Shown piece after piece: positions 44,657-53,599 of a stretch of 64,000 bases of DNA (the first letter of the stretch is position 1; each line of letters starts with the position of its first letter). Below the pieces are notes generated by a model. The model was not told the origin of the DNA. It did not search any database and was given only the letters and a program-made list of their open reading frames with translations. A program made the position numbers and the translations under genes. Source of the DNA: DATGMS01 sp035303945 (GTDB lineage Bacteria > Bacteroidota > Bacteroidia > Cytophagales > Cyclobacteriaceae); assembly GCA_035303945.1 (NCBI GenBank), contig DATGQZ010000001.1, positions 1 through 64,000 on the forward strand, read 5' to 3'.

Positions 44657-44831
44657 CGTACACATGAAAATTGAGTTCAATTCTACAGCCGCTTCCATTC
44701 TCTGGAGGTACCATCAAAAACTATAATAAAAATAATTATTGGATTTTTAAAACAAAACAAAAAGTTTCCTTACGTTTGACTCGGATCAGAATAGGAATAG
44801 GAAAAATAGAGGCGGAAGGCCTATATAAAAA

Positions 44832-44862
44832 TAAGTGCCATTGGTACAGGAACCAATGGCAC
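44832..44862 (-). terminator. Rho-independent terminator after the small lipoprotein gene
   Basis: An 11-bp perfect stem (GTGCCATTGGT, 44835-44845, with its complement at 44852-44862), followed on the minus strand by TTATTTTTA. It ends the susC-susD-lipoprotein unit at 44871-50221 and separates it from the next susC gene. Confidence 0.85.
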
Positions 44863-44870
44863 AGGAAAAT

Positions 44871-45371
44871 TTATGGCACCACCGTTACTTTTCCGGCGTC
44901 ATAAGCTACTTGTTTATAATCAGCGCTTTGGTAGCCATGATTGGTAACCACAATGGTCACATCAAATTCCCCGGCTGTTTTGTAGGTGTAGGAGGTATAC
45001 CAGCCAGTTTCTCCTAATGCGGTTTTAAAACCTCTGGCCTTCACCAATCCATAATCGGAATAGTAGTCACTCACGATTAAAACCGGATTTCCAAACATAT
45101 CGATGGAATCCGTTTCGGTGTTTTTCTTCTTCATGATTCTCCTCTCTCCTCCCGGCCATACCGTTGCAATATCCGCATCGGTTTCGACTACAAACCTAAA
45201 AGCTTTGTTTGCCGTCGGTTGGGTAATAAGAGAGTCATTTCCATCTATATCAGACATGTACATTTTTACAGCACTCACTGTCGGTGCGGGCACATTATCT
45301 TCCTGCAGGCAGGAAAGGAAGATGAAGGGGGTCAGTAACCCCAAAATGGTGGAATATTTTATCTTTTTCAT
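44871..45371 (-). CDS. Small lipoprotein of a SusCD locus, Ig/PKD-like fold (function unknown)
   Basis: 166 residues from the ATG at 45371 (MKKIKYS); an ATG 6 bases upstream is an alternative. The signal ends FLSC (lipid Cys near 21). The mature part, about 145 residues, is rich in beta strands; the end (TYKTAGEFDVTIVVTNHGY) looks like the last strands of a PKD or Ig-like domain. It follows susD by about 40 bases, the position of surface ligand-binding lipoproteins (SusE/SusF place) in glycan loci. A role in nutrient binding at the cell surface is inference from position. Confidence 0.75.
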   Translation of the reverse strand: MKKIKYSTILGLLTPFIFLSCLQEDNVPAPTVSAVKMYMSDIDGNDSLITQPTANKAFRFVVETDADIATVWPGGERRIMKKKNTETDSIDMFGNPVLIVSDYYSDYGLVKARGFKTALGETGWYTSYTYKTAGEFDVTIVVTNHGYQSADYKQVAYDAGKVTVVP

Positions 45372-45411
45372 AATCAATTTCTATAGCTAAGTCTGACAAT
45401 AGCCCAACCGA

Positions 45412-46887
45412 CTAATAGCCAGGATTTTGTAGTAAAGTAGCGTCTTTTTCAATTTCGCCTACAGGGATTGGCAACAGCAATTGGTACTCTTCTATCGGCT
45501 CAGAGGTGAAAATCCGGTCGTCAAATCCCACCGGCGTCATCAGTGCCCAAGAGATTTTTTCTATGGCCTTATTTGTCCTTACCAAATCAAAGAACCTGTG
45601 CCCTTCAAAAGCCAATTCAAGTCTACGCTCATGCAAGATTCGATCAATATCCAGCTGGTCTGCAGTCAGCCCTTTTAAGCCGGCTCTTTCCCTCACCATA
45701 TTGAAATAAACGACTGCCTCTGAAGCCTGATTGCTTCCAAACAAAGCTTCGCCGTACATCAACAGGGCATCGGCATAGCGAGTAATCATATAGTTATTAT
45801 CAGTACCAATAATATTGTATTGGGACAAGGTACTTTTTTCAGGAGTAAACTTCTTTGGCCATGGTTGTAGTTCTGGACTGCCGCCGATCAAAATACCTGA
45901 ATCCAGGGTTGCGTTGTAACGGCTCCAATCGGGATCACTGATCCAATCATTTTCAGCCACAAAAGCCTCCATAAGATTGAACATGACCACCGGACCTCCC
46001 CCGGTAGATACGCCATATCGGTAGCCATTCTCATTCGTCATCCAGCGGAACAAGAAGCTCGGCTGACCTGCGGTGGCATTGTAATTCACTTCAAAAATAG
46101 ATTCAGCGTTAAACTTATTTTCAAACTTGTGAATGTCCGCAAAATCTGACAACAGTTGGTAGTTACCTGCTTCCTTGTCAACAATCAACCTCTTCAGCAC
46201 GGCAGCCGCTTTAGCATGATCGCCGATAGTCAAATATACCTTACCAAGGATGGTCATCGCGGCTCCTTTGCTGGCACGGGCCTCTTCACCTTGCAGATTC
46301 GCCTTTTTATAGCAATTGTCAATGGCAAACTCCAAATCAGGAATGATGACAGTATTATAGATTTCACTGACTGAAGTCCTCCCAATGCCGATGGCGGAGG
46401 CAGGATCGTTGAGTCTTTCCACTACCTTAGGCACATCGCCGTACAGCCTAACCAAGTTGAAATAGGCCAAAGCGCGTAAGAAGCGAGCTTCTCCCTTGTA
46501 GGCGTTTAACAGCTCCTGTTCAGCCGCGTTCAGCGCGGGATAATTGTCTATAATATCAATGATGTTATTGGCGTTGACGATCATCTTATAATAATTCTGC
46601 CATAACGACGACCTAGAATTGCTGCTGGTCTTTTTGAACAAATAGTCCGCACTTTGCCAAAGCACATCTTTGGCATCATCGGAGGCAATTTCTAAATACT
46701 GAGGAAGCTGGTTGTGAGCATAGATGTCTTGCAAGGGCTCATAGCAAGCCACCAAACCGGCCTTTATTTCAGCAGGATTGTTGTAAAAGGCACCACTCGA
46801 AAGGGTATCTTCAGGTTGCCTGTCCAAAAAATCCTCTGAACAGGAAAACATTAGGGATATGATTAATATAGAAAATAACTTTTTCAT
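45412..46887 (-). CDS. SusD/RagB family nutrient-binding lipoprotein
   Basis: 491 residues. Signal ends LMFSC (Cys near 16), followed by SEDFLDRQPEDTLSSG. KGEARFLRALAYFNLVRLYGDVPKVV near 130-155 and HERRLELAFEGHRFFDLVRTNKAI are the SusD hallmarks; it ends LLQNPGY. It lies 13 bases after its SusC and is followed by the small lipoprotein gene, forming a three-gene unit. Confidence 0.94.
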   Translation of the reverse strand: MKKLFSILIISLMFSCSEDFLDRQPEDTLSSGAFYNNPAEIKAGLVACYEPLQDIYAHNQLPQYLEIASDDAKDVLWQSADYLFKKTSSNSRSSLWQNYYKMIVNANNIIDIIDNYPALNAAEQELLNAYKGEARFLRALAYFNLVRLYGDVPKVVERLNDPASAIGIGRTSVSEIYNTVIIPDLEFAIDNCYKKANLQGEEARASKGAAMTILGKVYLTIGDHAKAAAVLKRLIVDKEAGNYQLLSDFADIHKFENKFNAESIFEVNYNATAGQPSFLFRWMTNENGYRYGVSTGGGPVVMFNLMEAFVAENDWISDPDWSRYNATLDSGILIGGSPELQPWPKKFTPEKSTLSQYNIIGTDNNYMITRYADALLMYGEALFGSNQASEAVVYFNMVRERAGLKGLTADQLDIDRILHERRLELAFEGHRFFDLVRTNKAIEKISWALMTPVGFDDRIFTSEPIEEYQLLLPIPVGEIEKDATLLQNPGY

Positions 46888-46900
46888 AATTCCGGTTGAT

Positions 46901-49900
46901 TTACAGGGACAGATTAATACCCAGTGAGAAGGTTCTTGCCAACGGATAGGCGCCGCGATCTATACCTTGAGACAACGCTGAGTCTCCTTGATAATTGACC
47001 TCTGGATTGTAGCCTGGATATTTTGTGAAGAACAAGGCATTCTGAACGCTTAGATATAGTCTAAGGTTAGAAATATTTGCTCTACTAGCTAATGGACGAG
47101 GCAGGGTATAGCCTAATACTATGTTTTGGACATTGACATAGGTGCCTTTATACAAAAGGCTTCCCGCCACACTGGCACCATCGGCACTCTTTCTGATTGG
47201 CGTCGCATATTTAGCATCTGTACGATAGGGAGTCCAGTAGTTGTTATAGTATTCAGTGGTCATGCTTCTTCTTCCTCCTCCTCTGCCAAGCATACTCTCA
47301 AACTCGACCATAGAGATATCCCCTCCGTGCACACCGTTGATATGAACGGATAGATCGAAGTTCTTGTAATCGAAGTTATTGGTCATCCCCCATACAAAGT
47401 CCGGATTGTTTTGCCCAATAACGGTTTGATCGCTGGCATCCAATATACCGTCTCCGTTTACGTCTGCAGCCTTGGGTGTACCTGGGTTGGATCGCATGCT
47501 CCACAATGCCTGATGAGCGTTAAATATGGGATTAGTTTTAACATCTTCCCAGTCGTCAAAAGCTCCCAAGTTATGGTAACCCCAAATGCCCGCCAGCGGC
47601 CTGCCTTCTGTGGTGTAGCCGTTGTTATTAACAATTGGACGCTTATCCTTACCTATGTCTAATACCCTGTTTCTGTAATAGGATAAATTGGCGCTGGTAG
47701 TCCAATTGAATTTGCCGGTCATGTTGCGGGTGGTAATGGAATACTCAAAGCCCCTATTTCTCATAGAACCAATATTGGCCATGTAGGAACCAAAGCCAGT
47801 GATGATTGGCAATGGCATATTGAACAGCATGTTCTCCGTGAGACGGTAGAAGTAATCCACGCTAAGCATCACCCGGCTGTCAAGAAACTCGACATCCGTA
47901 CCAATACCATAATCCGTTGTCTCCTCCCAACCTAAAGATGGATTTGCCACTTTGCCATCTACATAAGACGGAGCTATAGTAGATCCCGCGCCTAGCACAT
48001 AAGCTCCTGAATTCAAGGTGCTCAAAGCGAGGTAATTGCTGATTCCGGCATTACCGATAATTCCCCAACCGCCACGAATTTTCAAGTCATTGACATAGGA
48101 CCTAAGCGGCTCGAAGAAATTCTCATCAGAAGCTCTCCAGGCAACTGAAAAAGAAGGGAACACACCCCATTTGTTGTCTTTGCCGAATTTGGATGACCCA
48201 TCTCTTCTGATACTTCCTGTAACGTAGTATTTGCTCGCGTAGTCATACATGACCCGGGCAAAGCTACCAATCATTGCCTCACTGGAGCGGTTTGTACGCG
48301 CATCATTCTGCGCATCCACAATAGTCACCCCTTGATTAAGGGTGGGCAGTAAATCGGTGGGATAATCATACTTATTAATATAGGTGCTTTTATAGACCGC
48401 TTCATCCACCGAATATCCGACCATAGCATTAAGAGAATGCTTGTCAAACTTGCGGGAATAAGTCAAGAAATTTTGGGAGTTCCAGAAGAAGTCAGAGGAA
48501 ACCTGATTGATCCCTCTTGATCGTGAAAAGGGCTGCTCTGTAGTTGGTATATAGCTTGGCAAAAAATAGTCCCTTTCCCAAAAGCGGATCTGTGTGTGCA
48601 GCTCTGACCTTAGCGTAAGGTCCTTCATAAGCTTTACTTCACCATACAGCGTCGCCAAGTTTTTGGTGGTCTTACGTCGGTCCTGGATCTTAAAGGTCAT
48701 CAAGGGATTAACCGCAAAATCCAAATTCCAGAACCAAGGGTTTTCATAAGTAGATTCCGTACCATAATAATGAGGTACACCATTCTCATCTGTAGGTGCC
48801 CAAATCGGCGGCAAGGCCAAAGCATTATAGAAAGGATTACTGCTTGCACCACCCTCTGTGTTGGACAGGACATCCGTGGTTTCTACAGAGGGTGCTAGCA
48901 TAAGCCCCATTTTCAGCCACTCATTCATCTTCATGTCCACATTGGCCCGGAAGGAAAAACGTTCATATCCGGAGGTTTTGATGATGCCTTCCTGATTAAA
49001 GTATCCTCCAGAGACTCTATAAGTGACATTCTCCGTACCTCCTGAGGCGGACAATTGTATATCGTTGACTTTACCCACTTGACTGATCACGTCCTGCCAA
49101 TCTGTATTATGCGGACTGTTTTTGGTAGTGTCAGTCACCGTAATCCAACGATAGAACATCTCATAGGGATCCTGCATCCCTTCTTTGTACTGGGTAAAGT
49201 TTTTCCAATTGTAAATCCTGGTCTCATCAGAGTCCGTCCACTGCCACAAAGGGGCCTCAGGATCATTGGTACCAAAATTTGGATCCTCAATAATATAAGC
49301 CGCAGCTCGGGAATCGTCCATCATTTGCAAGAACTGCTCCCGGTTGAGCACGTCCACCTTATTCAACATGGACTGTACGCCGGAAGAAGCATTAACGGTG
49401 ATGGTGGGTTTACCGGTCTTGCCCTTCTTGGTGGTGACCAATATCACGCCATTCGCTGCCTGGGTTCCGTAAATGGCACTGGAGGAGGCATCCTTCAACA
49501 CCTCAATGGATTCAATGTCTGCTGGATTGATTGAGTTGAGTGGGTTTTCTGTTTTGTTATAACCGTCTTTAATGGGGAAACCATCTATAACAATCAAGGG
49601 GCTGTTGCTGGCATTGATGGAGCTAACCCCCCTGATGACGATATTGGATCCTCCACCTGGAGCAGTGTTGTTATTGGCAATTCGAACCCCAGCCATTTTT
49701 CCCTGAATCGACTGGGCAAAGTTAGTGGAAGGACGATCTTTCAGATCCTCTGAAGACACGGAAGCAATTGAGGTAGAAATATCCCTCCTCTCTTGGGTTC
49801 CATATCCAATCACCACTACTTCATCCAATGAAGCAGTATCTTCATTAAGTGTGACATTGATGATACTTTTGCCCCCTACCTCGATGGCCTGCCTTTCGAA

Positions 49901-50221
49901 GCCTATAAAAGAAAACACTAATACACCACCATCAGGGGCATTAATCGTATAGCGTCCGTCAAGGTCTGTAACTGTACCTATAGTAGTTCCTTGCACAGTA
50001 ATGGTTACTCCGGGTAGTGGTTGACCGGATGAATCAACCACAGTACCCGTGACGGTGGTATCCAGCATTTGTCGATCAAGACTAAAACGGGCTGAGGAGC
50101 TAAATCCTTCGGCAGAGGATGGCGTATATGCAAATCCATGCATCGCAAGGGAGCCCACCAACAAGACGCTTAGGGAGCATTTACTTGCCCCATAGCAAAT
50201 CGAGGGTAATCGTTTTTTCAT
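46901..50221 (-). CDS. SusC/RagA family TonB-linked outer-membrane transporter
   Basis: 1106 residues. After the signal (hydrophobic run ending GFAY) and a linker come the regulatory-like domain (VTGTVVDSSGQPLPGVTITVQGTTIG near 57), VVVIGYGTQERRDISTS, the plug with NFAQSIQGKMAGVRI and NIVIRGVSSINASNSPLIVIDG, and the barrel. The N-terminal linkers of this and the neighbouring SusC at 41340 are of similar length, and their first domains are close, so the two loci may be paralogous. It heads the susC-susD-lipoprotein unit. Confidence 0.94.
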   Translation of the reverse strand: MKKRLPSICYGASKCSLSVLLVGSLAMHGFAYTPSSAEGFSSSARFSLDRQMLDTTVTGTVVDSSGQPLPGVTITVQGTTIGTVTDLDGRYTINAPDGGVLVFSFIGFERQAIEVGGKSIINVTLNEDTASLDEVVVIGYGTQERRDISTSIASVSSEDLKDRPSTNFAQSIQGKMAGVRIANNNTAPGGGSNIVIRGVSSINASNSPLIVIDGFPIKDGYNKTENPLNSINPADIESIEVLKDASSSAIYGTQAANGVILVTTKKGKTGKPTITVNASSGVQSMLNKVDVLNREQFLQMMDDSRAAAYIIEDPNFGTNDPEAPLWQWTDSDETRIYNWKNFTQYKEGMQDPYEMFYRWITVTDTTKNSPHNTDWQDVISQVGKVNDIQLSASGGTENVTYRVSGGYFNQEGIIKTSGYERFSFRANVDMKMNEWLKMGLMLAPSVETTDVLSNTEGGASSNPFYNALALPPIWAPTDENGVPHYYGTESTYENPWFWNLDFAVNPLMTFKIQDRRKTTKNLATLYGEVKLMKDLTLRSELHTQIRFWERDYFLPSYIPTTEQPFSRSRGINQVSSDFFWNSQNFLTYSRKFDKHSLNAMVGYSVDEAVYKSTYINKYDYPTDLLPTLNQGVTIVDAQNDARTNRSSEAMIGSFARVMYDYASKYYVTGSIRRDGSSKFGKDNKWGVFPSFSVAWRASDENFFEPLRSYVNDLKIRGGWGIIGNAGISNYLALSTLNSGAYVLGAGSTIAPSYVDGKVANPSLGWEETTDYGIGTDVEFLDSRVMLSVDYFYRLTENMLFNMPLPIITGFGSYMANIGSMRNRGFEYSITTRNMTGKFNWTTSANLSYYRNRVLDIGKDKRPIVNNNGYTTEGRPLAGIWGYHNLGAFDDWEDVKTNPIFNAHQALWSMRSNPGTPKAADVNGDGILDASDQTVIGQNNPDFVWGMTNNFDYKNFDLSVHINGVHGGDISMVEFESMLGRGGGRRSMTTEYYNNYWTPYRTDAKYATPIRKSADGASVAGSLLYKGTYVNVQNIVLGYTLPRPLASRANISNLRLYLSVQNALFFTKYPGYNPEVNYQGDSALSQGIDRGAYPLARTFSLGINLSL

Positions 50222-50519
50222 AGTTGTGGATTTATTGTTGTTATGCTACCAATGGCTTCTGTAATGAATTCATGTTGAAGGAGGATTAAATATCAGACAT
50301 TGATGAGGCACGTACCCACAAAATCAAAAAATGATAAGAAAACTTCCCAAAAACAGCGTCCAAGGAAACATTTTGGTAACGGCTCAATATTAGGTATTAT
50401 TTTCTATTTTCCTAAAGGAAAGAGTAGAAAATTACAATTAAAAAATTATATCTATTTAAACCAGAATTACACAAAATAAAGAGGACATTATATCCAAAAA
50501 ACCCCTATTTGTTGCAGCT
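50222..50519. other. Intergenic region upstream of susC
   Basis: About 300 AT-rich bases with the promoter region of the susC at 46901-50221. I found the ACGTACCCA motif at 50310-50318 but no perfect minus-strand promoter; CAAAATAA near 50472 is one mismatch from the complement of TAnnTTTG. No ORF or structured RNA was seen. Confidence 0.5.
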
Positions 50520-50523
50520 TCCA

Positions 50524-50560
50524 AAAACAAAGCCGTCATCCCGATAAGGAAATGACGGCT
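50524..50560 (-). terminator. Rho-independent terminator after the rhodanese gene
   Basis: AGCCGTCAT (50531-50539) and ATGACGGCT (50552-50560) form a 9-bp stem. On the minus strand it is followed by TTGTTTTTGG. It closes the minus-strand gene series that runs from 58037. Confidence 0.85.
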
Positions 50561-50566
50561 GATGAT

Positions 50567-50881
50567 TTATTCGCCTTCCTCTTCTTCCAGACGCCGGTAG
50601 GCAAGGATTCCACCCAACAGGTTACGAACCTTTTTGAAGCCCTTGGTTTCCAGAAAGGTTTTAGCGTTCCCGCTTCTGGCACCAGAGCGGCAATGTACCA
50701 CAATCTCCTGATCTTTATAGGCATCAATTTCTTTCAACTGATGAGGGAGCTGGCCCAAAGGGATATTTAAAGCGCCAAGGTTGTCTTCTTCATATTCCCA
50801 TTCTTCTCTCACATCCAAGAACACAAATTCCTCATTTTTGTCCAAACGTGCTTTTAATTCTTCTGCTGTAATATCTTCCAT
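50567..50881 (-). CDS. Single-domain rhodanese-like protein
   Basis: 104 residues, one rhodanese domain with DVREEWEYEEDNLGALNIPL near 23-42 and the active Cys64 in HCRSGARSG. Such proteins carry persulfide sulfur or transfer it to thiol acceptors. It has no signal peptide, so it is cytoplasmic. The gene starts 3 bases after the stop of the T9SS protein, implying co-transcription with it. The C-terminus ends in a run of Glu. The sulfur acceptor is unknown. Confidence 0.9.
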   Translation of the reverse strand: MEDITAEELKARLDKNEEFVFLDVREEWEYEEDNLGALNIPLGQLPHQLKEIDAYKDQEIVVHCRSGARSGNAKTFLETKGFKKVRNLLGGILAYRRLEEEEGE

Positions 50882-50884
50882 AAT

Positions 50885-52723
50885 CTATTTAACTAATATT
50901 CTCATCGAATAAGGCTTATTGTCTGTCCAAACCCACAACACATATACTCCTTTATCACTACCTGTAAAATTAAGTATTTTACCTTTTTCAAAAGATTCTA
51001 CTGGTATATTTATTTGCCTTCCGTAAGCGTCGAACAACTTAATATCATCCACAACACCTTCAATAAACAATTTTTCTATTACGGGATTGGGATATGCGAC
51101 AATACCTGCATCTTCCGAATCAACTTCGTGATCGCTTACCGGGTCCAAACTAAGGTGAGGGCGCATCATCAGGCTCCCCGCAACCTCTTCATTACGCTGC
51201 CAACTGCCGTTCACATTGAAGAAGATCTCCTCTCCCGCATCACTGCTTTTATCCAAGCCAATGTAGATAAAATCATTGCTGAATTGTGTGAAGCCAATAA
51301 AAAAGGTATTATTGATCCTCAAATTAGTATCCAAGGGAAAGTATGCAAATTCTTCTAACTGTTCCTTTTCCGGAATTAAAACTTCTTCTCTAAATATTGG
51401 TTCAGCGTCCAAATCGTTCCATACCATCAGCTCAATGGGTGAGCCAACTTGCGAAAAATTAGCAAAATTTATACTTATCCCTTTTAAATAGGATAGATTG
51501 GACAGCTCGTACCGAACAGCCAACATACCCGAACGTTGATTTATCCCTGCAGCGTAATCGACCACACCATTATCATAAGCAAAAAAATCCCGAACTGGCA
51601 GGGTGTGATACACCGTATCGTTGATGCGAAAATCAACTTGGGGCGTATAAATGGTGTCGCCACCTACAATATCTTCAATCAAAAAATGATCACCAGTCGT
51701 CAAATAGATTATGGTCTCCAAATCAAAGGGTTCAGCAACCTCTATTTCAAACGCCTTGAGCGGAATGCTGCTGAAATCTCGTCTTTCCAATGCCTGTGGC
51801 ACAGGATTAAAAGGCGTTTGTGCATGAAGCTGTCGGATGATCTTTTGGCTTTCCTTGTCCCGCAGCAATATCGAGTATTCCATCGCCCTGAATCGGGAGG
51901 ACAAATTTTTGAATTGACTATTAATGGTACCTGACAATGCAGCTTTATCCCACTCCCAATAGGGTATCGCATTGAGCTTACCGAAAGGACTGGTAGGTAG
52001 TCTTGTCAGAGCCCTGTCTTCGATCTGCACAGACTTCACAGACCTGTTTTTGTTGAGATATACGTAGTCCAACACCCAAGTATCAAAGGGACCTGAGAGC
52101 CTCCCTTTGTTTTGGAACCGAAAGCGAAACGCTGCATGAAAAAATGACTGCTCTACCAACACGAATTGATGACTAAATACGCTTCTCTTCTCCAGGTCAC
52201 CTCCTGACGTTTCCCAAACTAGCTGCCATTCTCCCGTATCATCTAAAAAATATAACTGAAATTGATCATTTTCATCGGGCATCTCTCCTCTGCCTCCAGC
52301 TTGCCAATAAAAACTCAGGAACAGAGAGTCCGCAAGGTTGAATGAAGACAAATCAATCTCACGGGACACTAGTTGGTCGGCATCGCCATTTTCCAGCATT
52401 GCCGCTGAGTAAGGCTTACCCCTGCTATCTACTCCATCTAGATATACTGCCCCAATACTAGGAGGATCAATTCCCATTGAAAAAGAAGCCAAGGCACCTT
52501 TGCTATCCCATTTTAGACTGTCAATTTTGCCGTTGGAAAAATCATCCCAAAAAGGAAGCAACAACGGCTGCGCCATTATCTTCATCCCCTCCTGGCGCGG
52601 ATCACCCGCATGCTGGCTATGGTCCACCGGTAATTGGCTAAACTGTGCTTCTACCCTAGCTACCAAAACAAGGCAGCACATAGCGGTTAGAACAAGCTTA
52701 TACAAAGCGATGGCTCGGTTCAT
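50885..52723 (-). CDS. Secreted protein with type IX sorting domain (function unknown)
   Basis: 612 residues. A Sec signal ending VEAQ near 26 leads into a beta-rich body with no enzyme motif that I recognise. One part (from FWDDFSNG near 58 to about 230) resembles the jelly-roll domains that often sit in T9SS cargo. The last 75 residues are a type A sorting domain: AYPNPVIEKLFIEG, LFDAYGRQI, KGVYVLWVW and a final basic residue. This directs export through the type IX system to the cell surface or outside. It starts 1 base after the PASTA gene's stop, so the genes are coupled. Confidence 0.85.
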   Translation of the reverse strand: MNRAIALYKLVLTAMCCLVLVARVEAQFSQLPVDHSQHAGDPRQEGMKIMAQPLLLPFWDDFSNGKIDSLKWDSKGALASFSMGIDPPSIGAVYLDGVDSRGKPYSAAMLENGDADQLVSREIDLSSFNLADSLFLSFYWQAGGRGEMPDENDQFQLYFLDDTGEWQLVWETSGGDLEKRSVFSHQFVLVEQSFFHAAFRFRFQNKGRLSGPFDTWVLDYVYLNKNRSVKSVQIEDRALTRLPTSPFGKLNAIPYWEWDKAALSGTINSQFKNLSSRFRAMEYSILLRDKESQKIIRQLHAQTPFNPVPQALERRDFSSIPLKAFEIEVAEPFDLETIIYLTTGDHFLIEDIVGGDTIYTPQVDFRINDTVYHTLPVRDFFAYDNGVVDYAAGINQRSGMLAVRYELSNLSYLKGISINFANFSQVGSPIELMVWNDLDAEPIFREEVLIPEKEQLEEFAYFPLDTNLRINNTFFIGFTQFSNDFIYIGLDKSSDAGEEIFFNVNGSWQRNEEVAGSLMMRPHLSLDPVSDHEVDSEDAGIVAYPNPVIEKLFIEGVVDDIKLFDAYGRQINIPVESFEKGKILNFTGSDKGVYVLWVWTDNKPYSMRILVK

Positions 52724-52724
52724 T

Positions 52725-53498
52725 TTAAAAATCTGTCACGTTCCCTATTTCAGAAATCCAAAGATCCACAATCTCACCCGTCTTGGCATCCACACCTGCA
52801 GGAGGTAGCTGTTGCAGGATCGTTCCTTTTGGTACTGTATCCGTAGGTACATAAGTAATACTCCCCATTCGAAGCCCTGAGCCAACTACTAAAAACTCCG
52901 CCTCGGCTTCATCCATGCCTAATAGATTTGGAACGGACAATGTCTGGTTGCCTAAACCATCCCCAACCACCAGATCAATTTGGGAACCTTTGGCGATCTC
53001 CATGCCTTCTTTGATATTCCTGCCGCGATACTTCTGTTCTAGCACGACGTTTCGCGCTATATCGGGCACATATACAATCTCCCCTCTCACCAGTCCGTAA
53101 TTCGAGAGGATTTCCTGGGCATTTTTTAAGGGGGTATTGATTAAGTTGGGCATCTGCACCAGCGGAGGATTGGCCGCATTTAAGGTGACATAGATTTTCC
53201 TGTTTTGTTTGACCTTAGCCCCAGCTTTAGGGTTTTGCTTAAGGACCTGTAGCGGTGGAATATCTGCCACAAATCCACTGTCCGCCGTTACCTTCAGTTC
53301 CAAATTCCTCTCGTTCAGGAATCTCTCCAATTCATCATATTGAAAACCCTCAAGATCGGGAACTGTCACGGCTTCTCCATGATGGGTATAATTAGGTAAG
53401 TATACGTTGAAAAACGTAAAAAGTAGGACGAGCAAAGCCGCCACCATTAAGAAAATATGTATACCTATCTTTTTGATTCCTTCTTTAATTTCACTCAT
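52725..53498 (-). CDS. Membrane-anchored PASTA-domain protein
   Basis: 257 residues. A short cytoplasmic start and one membrane helix (about 13-33) are followed by three PASTA domains at roughly 44-110, 113-182 and 187-252, each with the VP(D/N)L opening and a closing V-x-L. PASTA domains bind peptidoglycan precursors, but no kinase or penicillin-binding part is present. It is exposed in the periplasm and may sense or bind cell wall. It is the first gene of a tight group with the T9SS protein and the rhodanese gene, 101 bases after the M43 protease gene. Confidence 0.9.
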   Translation of the reverse strand: MSEIKEGIKKIGIHIFLMVAALLVLLFTFFNVYLPNYTHHGEAVTVPDLEGFQYDELERFLNERNLELKVTADSGFVADIPPLQVLKQNPKAGAKVKQNRKIYVTLNAANPPLVQMPNLINTPLKNAQEILSNYGLVRGEIVYVPDIARNVVLEQKYRGRNIKEGMEIAKGSQIDLVVGDGLGNQTLSVPNLLGMDEAEAEFLVVGSGLRMGSITYVPTDTVPKGTILQQLPPAGVDAKTGEIVDLWISEIGNVTDF

Positions 53499-53599
53499 TT
53501 ACCCTGTACTAGATTTCGTTCTAAAATATAAAGTTATCACAAAAACGTGATTATCCACTAATTCATTTAAACGTGTGCAATGATGAAGGATTATACCAT

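Noticed and set aside
49055..49534. Open frame of 159 codons on the plus strand
   Set aside because: Opposite the well-supported susC at 46901-50221, with no motif or promoter.
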